Assembly: GCA_032622095.1 (NCBI GenBank)
Contig: CP136067.1
Coordinates: 127,569,030-127,633,029, forward strand
Reading direction: 5' to 3'
Origin: Siphonodentalium dalli
Lineage: Eukaryota > Mollusca > Scaphopoda > Gadilida > Siphonodentaliidae
DNA: 64,000 nt
Below are positions 26,425 through 39,196 of this stretch, in pieces (position 1 is the stretch's first letter; each line of letters begins with the position of its first letter). The notes beneath the pieces were generated by a model. That model ran no database searches. It saw only the letters and a list, made by a program, of their open reading frames with translations, and was not told the origin of the DNA. The translations under genes were made by a program, and so were the position numbers.

Positions 26425-27479
26425 TCTATACTATATATTTTGAGACTTCGTATATGTGTGTGTGTGTACTTCATAGAATCCAAAACGCGTGTACAGATTG
26501 AGATCAAACTTCCTATGTAAGTGTCAAATACCACCGACACGACCGTGGTCGCGGTTTAGAGAAGCTCAGAGCACCCGTTCTCCAATCTCAAATCACCGCA
26601 AAGGCACGGCGGGGGTTAATCAAGTGATTATTTAATGAGCGTTTGTTTTTGACGCATCTCTATAAAGAGCGTCTGTTTCCCATTCAACGTTATTCGCATC
26701 TGCAGAGTTATACGGGAACGCAAACGTTATCGCTCGAAATTTATTCCCTGCGAGCACGGATGGCGCGCTTTGTTTTTACAGTATATCGGTATATACCGAA
26801 ATCATCCCAGATAATCACGAATATAGCATCAGATTTCTCCCCAGATATACCGTTATAAAGCTACTGGAATCTGCCAATCTACGGGAAATTCCAGGGATTG
26901 CCGATTGAGCTCAAACTTGGTACCTACGGGAAGTGTCATATATATGAGTGTGTCCTTTATAGACTCTAACCGATTGAGCTCAAACTTGCTAAATAAGAAA
27001 ATAGCCCCCCAAGCCGTAAATATCAACAACAACGATATTACTAAATACACGTTTTCGGCAATGTGAGAGTTTTCGGGGAGCCGTGATGCCAACAACAACG
27101 ACCCGAAGACAGATTTCCCGACGGGAAGCGTTTGTTTTAAATTCAATGCAATGTTATCGTAAAGAGATTTCACGAAACAAAGAATGCGTTGTCTGTCGTT
27201 CCTAGGAAGGGGGGGGGGATTTCTACGGGTAAATTTTTCCGCCAGAAACAAAAAAATTAATTAAAACAATTTACAATTTAATTAAAACAATTTAAAATTA
27301 AAAAATATTAACAATAAAAAAAACAATTCAGAAACAAAATATATTAAATTTAAAAAACATTAAATTCATATTCAAAAATAAAAAACAAAAATAAATAAAA
27401 ACAAAATAATTACAAAAATGTCATGTTTCTGAAACAAAGCCATGGGACGAATGCCGCCAGTGGCGGGCTAACCTGCTAG
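26425..27479 (+). mobile_element. Family C Helitron-like element (1055 bp)
   Basis: Abuts the previous copy with CTAG|TCTATACTATATATTTTG. It has the same order of blocks as its neighbours: GT-rich head, ATCACCGCAAAGGCACGG block, GAAATCATCCCAGATAATCA block, GATTGAGCTCAAACTTG repeats, A-rich segment, tail hairpin and CTAG. Confidence 0.75.
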
Positions 27480-28686
27480 TCTATACTATATATTTTGAGA
27501 CTTCGTATATGTGTGTGTGTGTGTGTACTTCATAGAATCCAAAACGCGTGTACAGATTGAGATCAAACTTCCTATGTAAGTGTCAAATCCACCGACACGA
27601 CCGTGGTCGCAGTTTAGAAAAGCTCAGAGCACCCGTTCTCCAATCTCAAATCACCGCAAAGGCACGGCGTGGGTTAATCAAGTGATTATTTAATGAGCGT
27701 TTGTTTTTGACGCATCTCTATAAAGAGCGTCTGTTTGCCATTCAACGTTATTTGCATCTGCAGAGAGATATACGGAACATACATTAAATTTAAAAAACAT
27801 TTGTTTCTGACCAACCCTGCGAGTACGGATGGCGCGCTTTGTTTTTACAGTATATAGTTATATACCGAAATCATCCCAGATAATCACGAATATAGCATCA
27901 GATTTCTCCCCAGATATATCGTTATAAAGCTACTGGAATCTGCCAATCTACGGGAAATTCCAGGGAATGCCGATTGAGCTCATGCAAACTTGCTACCCAC
28001 GGGAAGTGTCATATATATGAGTGTGTCCTTTATAGACTCGAACCGATTGAGCTCAAACTTGCTAAATAAGAAAATAGCCCCCAAGCCGTAAATATCAACA
28101 ACAACGATATTGCTACCTACGGGGAGCAACGTTATTAGCATCTGCAGAATTATGCCGAGAGAAAGTGCTTTCCTATTTTTAGAACGCAACACATGTTTAC
28201 GTCGCGTTGGTGATTGAGGTTCACAACGGGGTTAATTGACTGTCCGCTCTTTGCGACGATGAGGTTCACGGCGGGGACTATTGACCAACACTCACAATTT
28301 CGTCTTTTGCATCAGATACCAACACCTCGACCGATCGGGACGAAACTTGGTACGTGAGTGTAGTTTGACCAGGTGGTCGTCGCTGTCGTATTGGCGAGCC
28401 CGTGCGACGCCCGTGCAGCGCATGCGCAGACGAGATATCGGAAACGGTGGAGCTATCGACTTGAAATTTGGTATGTGAATGTATCTTGCGCCGGGTACAA
28501 ATTTTATCGGGTCGCCGAGCCCGTGCGACGCCAGCTTCGCGCATGCGCAGACCAGATCTCGGAAACGGGTGGAGCTACCGGGTACAAATTTTTCTTATTG
28601 AAACGCGTGGAGCTAAAAATTACAAAAATATATATAAAAAAATGTCATGTTTCGGACAAGCCGCCGGTGGCGGGCTAACCTGCTAG
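27480..28686 (+). mobile_element. Family C element carrying family A head and core (chimeric)
   Basis: A family C start and body run to about 28300. A family A head block (GACCGATCGGGACGAAACTT) and two core repeats follow at 28326-28580, then a family C-type tail with hairpin GCCGCCGGTGGCGGGC, TAACCTG and CTAG. The A core variants here (GCGCCGGGTACAAATTTTAT) differ from those of the large array, so this is an older or separate exchange. Confidence 0.7.
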
Positions 28687-29537
28687 TCTCTTCTCTTCTA
28701 TATATTTTGAGAACTCCTTGTATTCGAGAGATAGCCCACACCCTCCGGCCCTCAATGATATGATCGTGAATGAGTATTGATATACCCCACTAAACTTTGA
28801 CAAACACCAGTAATGGTGTGTAGATCATTTACATATCTCTCCTATATATTTTGATACAATCTATCTAATTTACATATCTCTCTTATATATTTATGTTTGT
28901 GTGTGTGTTGTACTTCATACAAATCTACGATTCTCGACCGATCGGGACGAAACTTGGTACGTGTGTGTAGTTTGACCAGGCGGTGGTCGTTGTCGTATTG
29001 GCGAGCCCGTGCGACGCCCGTGCAGCGCATGCGCAGACGAGATCTCGGAAACGGGTGGAGCTATCGACTTGAAATTTGCTATGTGAATGTATCTTGCGCC
29101 GGGTACAAATATTATCGGGTCGCCGAGCCCGTGCGACGCCCGTGCAGCGCATGCGCAGACGAGATCTCGGAAACGGGTGGAGCTATCGACATGAAATTTG
29201 CTATGTGAATGTATCTTGCGCCGGGTACAAATTTTATCGGGTCGCCGAGCCCGTGCGACACCCGTGCAGCGCATGCGCAGACGAGATCTCGGAAACGGGT
29301 GGAGCTATCGACTTGAAATTTGGCATGTGAATGTATCTTGCGCCGGGTACAAATTTTATCGGGTCGCCGAGCCCGTGCGACGCCAGCTTCGCGCATGCGC
29401 AGACCATATCTCGGAAACGGGTGGAGCTACCGGGTACAAATTATTCTTATTGAAACGCGTGGAGCTAAAAATTTAAAAAATATATAAACAAAATGTCATG
29501 TTTCGGACAAGCCGCCGGTGGCGGGCTAACCTGCTAG
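28687..29537 (+). mobile_element. Family A/C chimeric Helitron-like element, nested heads
   Basis: Two head motifs are present, at 28687 (CTTCTATATATTTTGAGAAC) and about 28838 (CTCCTATATATTTTGATACA), so a second element probably replaced or entered a truncated first one. Family A head and four core repeats (28926-29430) are followed by the family C tail (GCCGCCGGTGGCGGGC) and CTAG at 29534-29537. Confidence 0.65.
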
Positions 29538-30717
29538 TCTATCTATACTATATATTTTGAGACTTCGTATATATGTGTGTATATATATATGTGTGTGTGT
29601 ACTTCATAGAATCCAAAACGCGTGTACAGATTGAGATCAAATTTCGTATGTAAGTGTAAAATCCCACCGACACCGCCGTAGATGTGTTTTCGAGAAGCTC
29701 TGAGCACCCTTTATCCACTCCCAGTCATCGAAATCAGCACAAACGGCACGGCCGGGGTTAATAACGTCATTATATATATATATGAAGTCAGAGTCTCCAA
29801 AGTTATACCGGAACAAACACGTGTTTACGTCGTCTTGGGGGTCCACGATGGGAGTCTGACTTCAATGCAATGTTATCGCTCGAAACACGTGTTTACTTCG
29901 TGTTGAGGTTCACGATGGGAGTCTGACAATTGTTATCGCTCGAAATAGTACATTAGGACGGGAACGGCTGGACAGATTGAGCTCAAACTTCCTATCTAAA
30001 GGTAAAATAACACGTACGATGTCGTCCACGCGTTTTCCAGAAGCTCCGAGCACCCGTACTCCACTCCCAGTCATAAAAATCAGCTCAAACGGCACGGCCG
30101 GGATTAATAACGTCATTATATATATATATACGAAGTCAACGTTATTAGCATCTGCATTGAGTGCATTTCCTAGAACGCAACACGTGTTTTACGTCGTCTT
30201 GAGGTTCACGATGGGAGTCATTTCAATGCAATGTTATCGCTCGAAACACGTGTTTACTTCGTGTTGAGGTTCACGATGGGAGTCTGACATTTCAATGCAA
30301 TGTTATCGCTCGAAATATTATGCAGAAAGGCAGATCTCGGAAACGGGTGGAGCTATCGACCTGAAATTTGCTATGTGAATGTATCTTGCACCGGGTACAA
30401 ATTTTATCGGGTCGCCGAGTCCATGCGACGCCCGTGCAGCGCATGCGCAGACGAGATCTCGGAAACGGGTGGAGCTATCGACTTGAAATTTGCTATGTGA
30501 ATGTATCTTGCGCCGGGTAGCGCCGGGTACAAATTTTATCGGGTCGCCGAGTCCGTGCGACGCCAGCTTCGCGCATGCGCAGACCAGATCTCGGAAACGG
30601 GTGGAGCTACCGGGTACAAATTTTTCTTATTGAAACGCGTGGAACTAAAAATTAAAAACAAATATTAAAAAAATGTCATGTTTCGGACAAGCCGCCGGTG
30701 GCGGGCTAACCTGCTAG
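29538..30717 (+). mobile_element. Family C variant with A core (1180 bp)
   Basis: Family C start at 29538 and a diverged body with repeated blocks (TTCAATGCAATGTTATCGCTC at about 29860, 30223 and 30293; GATGGGAGTCTGAC). Two family A core repeats at 30329-30600 precede the C-type tail hairpin and CTAG at 30714-30717. Small ORFs here are not credible. Confidence 0.65.
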
Positions 30718-31352
30718 TACTATATATTTTGAGACTTCGTATATATATATGTACTTCATGGAATCGAAAACGGTTCGCTCGATTGAGTTCAAACTTCCCA
30801 TCTAAATGTAAAAACCCACGGGAATCGTCGTCGCGGCGTTTTGGAGAAGCTCAGAGCACGCGTTCTCCACTCTCAAAATTACCACAAAGGCACGGCGGGG
30901 GTTAATCAAGTGATTATTTAATGAGCGTTTGTTTTTGACGCATCTCTATAAAGAGCGTCTGTTTCCCATTCAACGTTATTAGCATCTGCAGAGTTATATA
31001 CGGGAACATTTAGTGCTTGCCTATGCGGGGAGATTTATTGGAGCTCTTACAACATCATTGTTATAGTATGTATGACACTTAGGTCACGGCTTAGGGGGGT
31101 AGTTATAGGCATAATGCTTCTCAGAAATCCCGGTTACAAACCAACACTCACAATTTCGTATTTACGCAAACGTTATCGCTCTAAATTTATTCCCTGCGAG
31201 CACGGATGGCGCGCTTTGTTTTTACAGTATATACATTCGGTATATACCGAAATCATCCCAGATAATCACGAATATAGCATAAGATTTCTCCCCAGATATA
31301 CCGTTATAAAGCTACTGGAATCTGCCAATCTACTATATAATTTGAGACTTCC

Positions 31353-31391
<39 letters not shown>
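30718..31391 (+). mobile_element. 3'-truncated family C element ending in (TA)n
   Basis: Starts TACTATATATTTTGAGACTT after CTAG and follows family C to the ATACCGTTATAAAGCTACTGG block. It breaks off at about 31330, where a second weak head (TACTATATAATTTGAGACTT) and a (TA)n run (31361-31391) follow. No family C tail hairpin is found. Confidence 0.65.
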
Positions 31392-31394
<3 letters not shown>

Positions 31395-31740
31395 CTTCTA
31401 TTTTCAGATAAATAACTTACAAAAACTACATATAACTGCAATGTTATGGAAATGGGTGTCATTTGTCTTGAAGACTCTTATGGATTAACGTGGATTTAAC
31501 TTGCCAGCGTGTTATGAGATATAGCCAGCTTGGTTGCATCATAAAATAAGCAAAGACAATGGAATAACGTCAAGCCATTATTGTCAGGAAGATAAAAAGA
31601 ACCTAGAAAAATAAATCTGTATTTTGTGTCAACTATTTCTCGGAATATGACGTCTGTTGGTGTTGAACATTTCAAATCAGCGACTGAACAATGCTGATAC
31701 ATAGCAACGGCTACAGGGAGGACGAATTTCCTATTAGTTT

Positions 31741-32873
31741 GTGAAAGATGTCCGAAGAGACAAGAAACATTTGCAGAACACAGGACGAGAAAACTGTTAT
31801 TCGTGTAACGGAAAATTCAAGATAAAGAGGAACAAGATTTGTAAGCAGCACTGCCATTTCAGATGTCAAGGGATACATGTGGAGAACGTAAAAAACATAC
31901 AAAATACACCAAGTATAAATTCCACAGTGACTAGGAAACAAAAGATGACACCAAACAGAATAATCGGTAAACAAAAGAAGAAATGGGACCAAATATGGAG
32001 CATGTAAACAGGAAAAGACAACAACAATGCGGGTACAATTAAGTTCTTAGAATAAGGGAATATGGATGTTACACATCGAAAGTTGCTGGAAAAAATGAGA
32101 GCAAATATTGACAAATTTGATGCGTTTATCAGAATGAAAGTGAATCAGCGCATTGATAACTTCGAAAATAAGTATAGCGCAAAAATGGAAAAACACACTT
32201 CAGAAATGGAAAAGAAAATACAGAAAATAGAGTCAAATATATTGAAAATAGAAAACAGTGTGAATAGATGCGATGAAAAACAAACAACTAAACGGGGAGA
32301 AACATACAAGCAATTAGAGGCATCAAAAAGAAAATCAAGAAAACTAATCAAAGAACTCGAAGAGAAAAACAAACTATTTTTTTAACAACAGCGAACAGAA
32401 ATATGCTAGAGAGAATTATATAAGAAAAAAACTTAAAACGCCCGTAAACGCATATAAAGAACCAAATGGAATTTTAAAATCAAAGAACCACAACATCGTG
32501 ATAGCAAATATACCCGAATTGCCACAAACAGAAGAATATTCAAGAGAACAGGACTGGCGTATTATAAGCAATGAATTACAAGAAAGGTCAGCGATGTTTT
32601 GTCCTTATACAGACTTGGCAACAGGTCTTCGAACAAAACTCGACCTGTCAAGATAGCCCTGAAGATGAAACAAACTGGAGAAAAACTTATTCGAGATGCT
32701 ATTACATACAATAAAAAGGACAGGAAGTGCAAAAATAGACTTTAATATAGATCTCACGAAGAAGCAAATGAAAAAGCTCGATGAACTCCTCACAGATTTG
32801 AAAAAGAAACAGAATGTTTACCCTTCTAGGAATTTAGAAGGGACTCAGATAGTGAAACATTAAACCTTTAGTA
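31741..32873 (+). pseudogene. LINE ORF1 remnant (zinc finger, coiled coil, RRM-like parts)
   Basis: Pieces of one protein lie in consecutive frames. 31741-32007 has a Cys/His cluster (CYSC, then CKQHCHFRC) like the PHD-type finger of some LINE ORF1 proteins. 32062-32385 encodes 107 residues that are mostly Lys/Glu/Ile heptads, a coiled coil. The frame from about 32386 contains NIVIANIPE, as in the RRM of L1-like ORF1p. Another frame at about 32605 continues with RPVKIALK, and a third reaches a stop at 32871. Breaks between frames show it is dead. No apurinic endonuclease or reverse transcriptase follows. Assignment to an L1-like ORF1 is by motif and order only. Confidence 0.55.
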
Positions 32874-33000
32874 TAGAGTGTACTCCGGCTAGTGTACGCA
32901 GCATTACTCATTGTACTGCGATGCCCAAATTGTAAATGTATAATATTATTAACGGGGACGAGTCAAACAGACTCGTTATCAAATAAAGATGATGATGATA
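32874..33000 (+). repeat. LINE-like 3' tail: stem-loop, AATAAA, (GAT)n
   Basis: The tail following the ORF1 stop contains a perfect stem-loop (CGAGTC-AAACA-GACTCG, 32959-32975), AATAAA at 32982-32987 and a short GATGATGATGA run. Stem-loop plus microsatellite tails are how several non-LTR elements present their RNA to the reverse transcriptase. The tail lies directly after ORF1, so the copy had no ORF2. Confidence 0.6.
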
Positions 33001-36000
33001 TATGAGATGTATACGTTACAGTTGTATGTTGCCTGAAACTTATCAATCACCGCGGAATGCATCTTGACTTTAGTACTAAACATGCAGGCAATTCTTTAAG
33101 GACTGTCCATTTATAAATGGACAATCCGTACATAAATTTTCATTAATTAATGGTCAATCCGACCACGCGTGGAACGCGATCTTGGGATTGTCCACTAAAT
33201 CACGACATATATAGATAATCCTGCATGTTAGCTTCATATTTAATCTGAAGGGTAATAACTCTATAAAGAATGTACCTCTACTAAATAACGGCGATTTGTA
33301 TGAGAAGAAGTGTATTTGACGAAATAACGGAGATATTTGAAGAAGTGTTTTTGACGAAATAACGGAAACATTTGAAGTGTTTTATCTGCCAGTTGCATGT
33401 TATTTACCAATATACGTGGAATGGAATGGTGAGCACGTTCTTTGTACTGACTGCATACATCTGTATTGAGTTTATCGCTATCTAGCTGACAATTGCATGG
33501 TTCTTACCAATATTACGCAGAATGGAAGGGTGAAAACACTGCCTTTGTCAGACTACTGACAACTATTTTGAGATAAATTATCGCCCGTTATCTAATAGTT
33601 GCGTGTTGCATGATCTTACCAATGAATACGGAATGAATGGATGAGTTTATTGGCTGTGTAAAGATTAAATCAATTGGCTCAGAAAATGTCATCAAACTCA
33701 AAGTTAAAAAAAATAAACTTCTAAATTCGATTTTAATTCTTTAAATCACTGGATTACGTGGAAGTTTATCCTTCGGAAAATTCAAAATAAACTAGATGAA
33801 TATGTGTATGGCTACCGTAAATTTAAGAAATCTCGGGATTTTCATATAGTTTTAATCTAGTTTATGGCAAAAATAAATGCGACTTTTCGTGCAGTACAAG
33901 TTCAGCTCTCACTAGCTTATCTTTAAGATTCTGATTCTTCTTACACGCGATGATAACTTTTTGTTGAGTGATTAGGCAAGTTCTCCCTCCAACTTGATCC
34001 CCTTATAATAGGTATAACTCTTATCTTGTTAGAACTCTCCATCAAGAGAGAAACTGCAATTTAACTTCAGATATTTTGTAGGAATAAATCACATGATTAT
34101 GCATTTTTATAAACTAATATACCAAATATTCAGTTGTGCTTGTTTCATTCACAGAAGAGTGTAACTCTAGTATTGAAATCGTGTTTTATAAAAGTGATTT
34201 TGCTGTTGTAATTGTGGCTCGGAAGCGATAGACCATCAAAACAATCCTCATGTATCACTGAAGATATAGTATTACGTCTACAGATGAGCAGCAATATCAT
34301 TGATACTGCCATGGTACAAATGGACCTACAACTGCCGCACATTGAACTATCTATAGGAACTGCTATTCAACCAAAGTCAAAGATACGTGCGCTCAAGAAT
34401 AGAAGATGGGTTTTGTTGGACGTTTATCTATGCGGGGGAATGTTTAGCACAACATGCATATATATTGACATATTGAGGTGTTTTGTTCGGAATTCCTTTG
34501 CCAACATGTCGGAGTAACCGACATTTCCCATTCACGTAGGCATGTGCACCTTTTTGAACAAAACAGTTATCATGTCTAATTACGCGTTCCAATACAGAAC
34601 AAAGACGGCACCTCCGTGATGTACAGTATACATCGTAATATAAAAGGTGGCAACGACAATAGATTATCAATGAATGAGGTAGAGACAAGACCTGAGAGAC
34701 CATTGCAAAGTATAAACAAAGAGGCTTCAACCCGCCGGGTACCGCCATCACACAGATCGCTTCGGCAATACACACACTAAAACCATTAACGTAAATCTTG
34801 TGATGAACATATTAACTGCCCGAATATGAAAGCCATTGTACTTTGAATATCGACTAGTGTTGGTTCATTGTGTAGCCGAAACAAACTTTATAACGATCTC
34901 AAAAATTGCGGTCTCTTGTAAGAATCGTGTAAGAAGGAAAAAGGCCGCCGAACAATGTCGGAAAACACAACAACACGTTTCGATCAATGATCAACTAATG
35001 TGGTACTCTGGACTTCAATACGTTGTGTAGGTTCTTTTACTCGGAGAAGAAATCGACGAGTCCTCTGGTTGATAACTTTAATAAGTATGAACAACTATAA
35101 ACAGCACGGCAGTATCGCGGATATAACAAACGTGGATCTGAGAAACTATCTGGTTGCTAGAAAATGTGCTTCTCCCAGATCTGTACTGGTCCGGTTCTTA
35201 AATTGCTACTGTGTTGGCAAGAAGCCAACTCATTAGCAAGGAACCGAAATCTAATAAAATCATACTGAATTAACAATTGATTAAATCACTAGTACTAATT
35301 AGTACTAGTAGATTAAATCTACGATACTTAAAATAAGGTACAATATGGTCCCTACTTATAACCATAAGGGCATGATATGCAGCCATACGGGCTATGAATG
35401 ATTAGTAAACATTATTCTTCCAACAATAACTAAAGTTCCGTGCAAATCCATCAGGTAAAGTCACGAACAGGTGTAGCTTCGTGGGAACGGGTAAGTTCGT
35501 GGGAACAGGTAACGAACAGGTAACTTCGTTACACTAACTCACTCCGCAATACACTGTTTTTGTGACCAGGGGCCTGTACTATATATATATTTACCATTGC
35601 CGTGTTTGAACACGTGTACAAGGTTATGTGGGGCACACAGAAGATGTCGATTACCATAGACCTCCACTCGTATTCTTACGGCGAAAAGGCGACTTCTTGC
35701 AACGCCTCGTTTACATGCATGGTGACCAATACAATAATAGGTTTACCACATGAAAAAAATAATATTCCTGGGAGACACTCATTGATATGTTATCGCTAGT
35801 GCATGGGTAATCCGTGTTCAATTGTATTAGTGGTAATCGGTATCTTTTAAATAATCGCTCAGTGAGTACGCCCAACCGTTCGTACATTGTGTTATATGTC
35901 ATCAATGGTTATCGTCTGTTCCAACAATTCAAGTTTTAAGATGTATTTCAATTTCTAGTTGGGTTGTCATACAAAATCGCTGAAGTATTATATTGAATAC

Positions 36001-36437
36001 CATTATGATCAAACCCAATCGCCCATCGGTAATGAGCACACGGGTATAATCTACTCTATTACAATACAGTGGTCTATTGCACGCCTCCTGTGTACCTCCC
36101 ATAAACTTCACACTAAATACACGAGGGTCAATCTTTGAAGGGCAATAATTCCGGAGGTTGAATTGGTCTCTCACGAGAAACAAATTATCTATCCTGGGGT
36201 GCACACTAAACATTGGGGGTTTAATTTCGGGGACGTAACTTAATTGGAGGGTTGAATCCATAGTTTTGCGTGCCCATGAGAGGTCGTTTTCAATCTCAAA
36301 TTTGAACTCTCTGGGAGAGATAACTTTTAATTGGAGGCACGAGATGACGAAATTGGGTTGATCTGCTAATCTCATTGGTTTAAACATTCATGTGATATAT
36401 CCGGAATTTTAGCGGCCAGTAATGTTGGAGACTCGCT
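33001..36437. other. Low-copy region without a recognised gene
   Basis: AT-rich, mostly non-repetitive. Visible structure: a perfect 20-bp palindrome at 33104-33123 (TGTCCATTTA half-site); ~35-bp repeats around GAAATAACGGA (33283-33380); ~105-bp degenerate repeats with TTACCAATAT (33390-33640); and a 22-bp perfect palindrome at 35288-35309. Open frames of 60-115 codons (for example 34212-34517 plus, 34428-34775 minus) show no motif I recognise and no clear splice context. I cannot support a gene, though diverged exons could be hidden here. Confidence 0.5.
35929..36387 (-). CDS. Hypothetical 152-residue ORF, possibly spurious
   Basis: The longest open frame in the low-copy region. It reads away from the SAM-like exon at 36459, with about 70 bp between the two starts, an arrangement that would fit a shared promoter. 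The product has no signal peptide and no motif I recognise. Its composition is ordinary, with a hydrophobic stretch near the C-terminus (LGLIIMVFNIIL). An ORF of this length can occur by chance in 64 kb, so I rate it low. Confidence 0.2.
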   Translation of the reverse strand: MFKPMRLADQPNFVISCLQLKVISPREFKFEIENDLSWARKTMDSTLQLSYVPEIKPPMFSVHPRIDNLFLVRDQFNLRNYCPSKIDPRVFSVKFMGGTQEACNRPLYCNRVDYTRVLITDGRLGLIIMVFNIILQRFCMTTQLEIEIHLKT

Positions 36438-36458
36438 TTGAGACACAGTCGCATAAAA

Positions 36459-36528
36459 ATGTCGGACGATTTTGTTACGAGCAAATTAACCGAATGGGGG
36501 TTATCGGCGTTACAAGAACGGTTTAAAG
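36459..36528 (+). CDS. Probable first coding exon of a SAM-domain protein
   Basis: An ATG in good context (AAAAATGTCG) opens a 70-nt reading frame that ends exactly at AAAG|GTAAGT, a strong splice donor, in phase 1. The 23 residues include SKLTEWGLSALQERF. This matches the first helix of sterile alpha motif (SAM) domains, in which a W-x-L-x-x-L/Y-x-x-x-F pattern is usual. Many invertebrate multidomain proteins begin with a SAM domain right after the start Met. No continuation was found in the following ~700 bp before the repeats begin, so the next exon must lie beyond the Helitron-like cluster and the palindromic element, or the exon is orphaned. Confidence 0.4.
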
Positions 36529-37228
36529 GTAAGTATTTTAGTATCCATGTAGGTAACCTTTGTATGTTTCTCGATATGGGTTCACTGTGTCTTTATAAGT
36601 CGGCATTCGCCGTATATACAGTTTGCAGTGTTGCGAGCAGACTGCTTTTTACGCCACCACCATAGTGCACATTGAGGACAATATACTATTTACGCGCTGA
36701 TTATGTTTGCATATGATCAAAACTATATATTTTTTAATATTCCTTCTGTTGGTTGGGATTTGAACACATATGATATTTCTGCAACGAACGCCGCCCGTGT
36801 CTTTGATTATTATAACCAATGCCATGTACTGATGTAGCGTTTTACAAAGATTAAACCAGGTCCCCGCATTCGTGTATTGAGGGTTAAATTTCTCGCGTAT
36901 GCTAGCATCTTAAATTATATCTAGTCATTTCGTAAGACTATTTGAAGAATATGGCTTCAAAATATAAAGTACATATTATGTATCTCCATAACTTTGATTT
37001 TTAATATGTGTCCCCCTAATACCGCATGTAGTGGTATTAGGGGGGCACTTGTTATATATTTTTAAATATTATAATAGTCATCACAAATGACATCATAGAT
37101 GGTTTTTCGATTAATACCAAATGCTCGCACCACACACAGAAGCTATGCGTTGCATAGAAAATGATATATCGAGATGTCTCCCTAAGGTCGGATTATTTCA
37201 ACAGTCTCACTAAGGTCGTTAGTGTTGT
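36529..37228. other. Putative intron or intergenic stretch
   Basis: No gene is seen. Apart from the foldback at 37008-37048 the sequence is AT-rich and looks unique. Short ORFs have no motif. Confidence 0.5.
37008..37048. repeat. Foldback with 16-bp arms
   Basis: GTGTCCCCCTAATACC (37008-37023) and, after 9 nt, its near-perfect inverse (37033-37048, one mismatch). It would form a strong hairpin with a TTAGGGGG-rich arm. It is an isolated structure; no target duplication was recognised. Confidence 0.75.
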
Positions 37229-38061
<833 letters not shown>

Positions 38062-39143
38062 TCTATCTATACTATATATTTTGAGACTTCGTATATATGT
38101 GTGTGTGTGTGTGTGTGTGTACTTCATAGAATCCAAAACGCGTGTATATATTGAGCTCAAACTTCCTATGTAAGTGTCAAATCCCACCGACACGACCGTG
38201 GTCGCGGTTTAGGGAAGCTCAGAGCACCCGTTCTGCAATCTCAAATCACCGCAAAGGCACGGCGTGGGTGAATCAAGTGATTATTTAATGAGCGTTTGTT
38301 TTTGACGCATCTCTATAAAGAGCGTCTGTTTCCCATTCAACGTTATTGGCATCTGCAGAGTTATACGGGAACGCAAACGTTATCGCTCGAAATTTATTCC
38401 CTGCGAGCACGGATGGCACGCTTTGTTTTTACAGTATATACCTTTGGTATATACCGAAATCATCCCAGATAATCACGAATATAGCATCAGATTTCTCCCC
38501 AGATATACCGTTATAAAGCTACTGGAATCTGCCAATCTACTATTAATATGTGTGTATATATGTGGGTACTTCATAGAATCGAAAACGCGTGTAGGAACGG
38601 GCATCCCCGCGGCAATGTCGGCAAATATATATGAGTGTGTCCTTTATAGACTCGAACCGATTGAGCTCAAACTTGCTAAATATTTACTGGGAAATTCCAG
38701 GCAATGCCGATTGAGCTCAAACTTGCTACCTACGGGAAGTGTCATATATATGTGTGTGTCCTTTATAGACTCGAACCGATTGAGCTCAAATTTGATAAAT
38801 ACGGGAAGTGTCATGGACGGGTTCATTGAAAAACCCAAAAAAATCGGGTAAAATTGAAAAACAAAATTAAAAAGGCACAATTAACTCGTTGAAAAACCCC
38901 AAAAAATCGGGTAAAATTTAAAAACAAAAAATTCAATTAAAAAATTAAAAAAGCACAATTAACTCATTGAAAAACAAAATAATTAACTCATTGAAAAACA
39001 AAAAATTAAATTAAAATTGTCATGTTTCTGACTATTGCCGAAATTTGCTGCAAATGCAGCACAAGTGTCTCGGAACCTGTTGCAATTGCTTTTTCGAACA
39101 AAGCCATGGGACGAATGCCGCCAGTGGCGGGCTAACCTGCTAG
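38062..39143 (+). mobile_element. Family C Helitron-like element (1082 bp)
   Basis: CTAG|TCTATCTATACTATATATT junction at its start and the full family C block order, ending with the hairpin and CTAG at 39140-39143. The stretch 39229-39255 contains the intact sequence ACTTCCTATGTAAGTG in the next copy, which serves as the empty-site reference for the palindromic element. Confidence 0.8.
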
Positions 39144-39165
39144 TACTATATATTTTGAGACTTCG

Positions 39166-39196
<31 letters not shown>

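Noticed and set aside
33001-37220. tRNA, rRNA or snRNA genes
   Set aside because: No A/B-box pair with a cloverleaf and no rRNA-like segment was recognised by eye. A tRNAscan-SE or Infernal run would be needed to exclude diverged copies.
38423-38851. 115-165-residue ORFs repeated in family C elements (39499, 54420, 59179)
   Set aside because: They cross module boundaries of a non-coding element, include GT/TA microsatellite translation and end in different frames in different copies.
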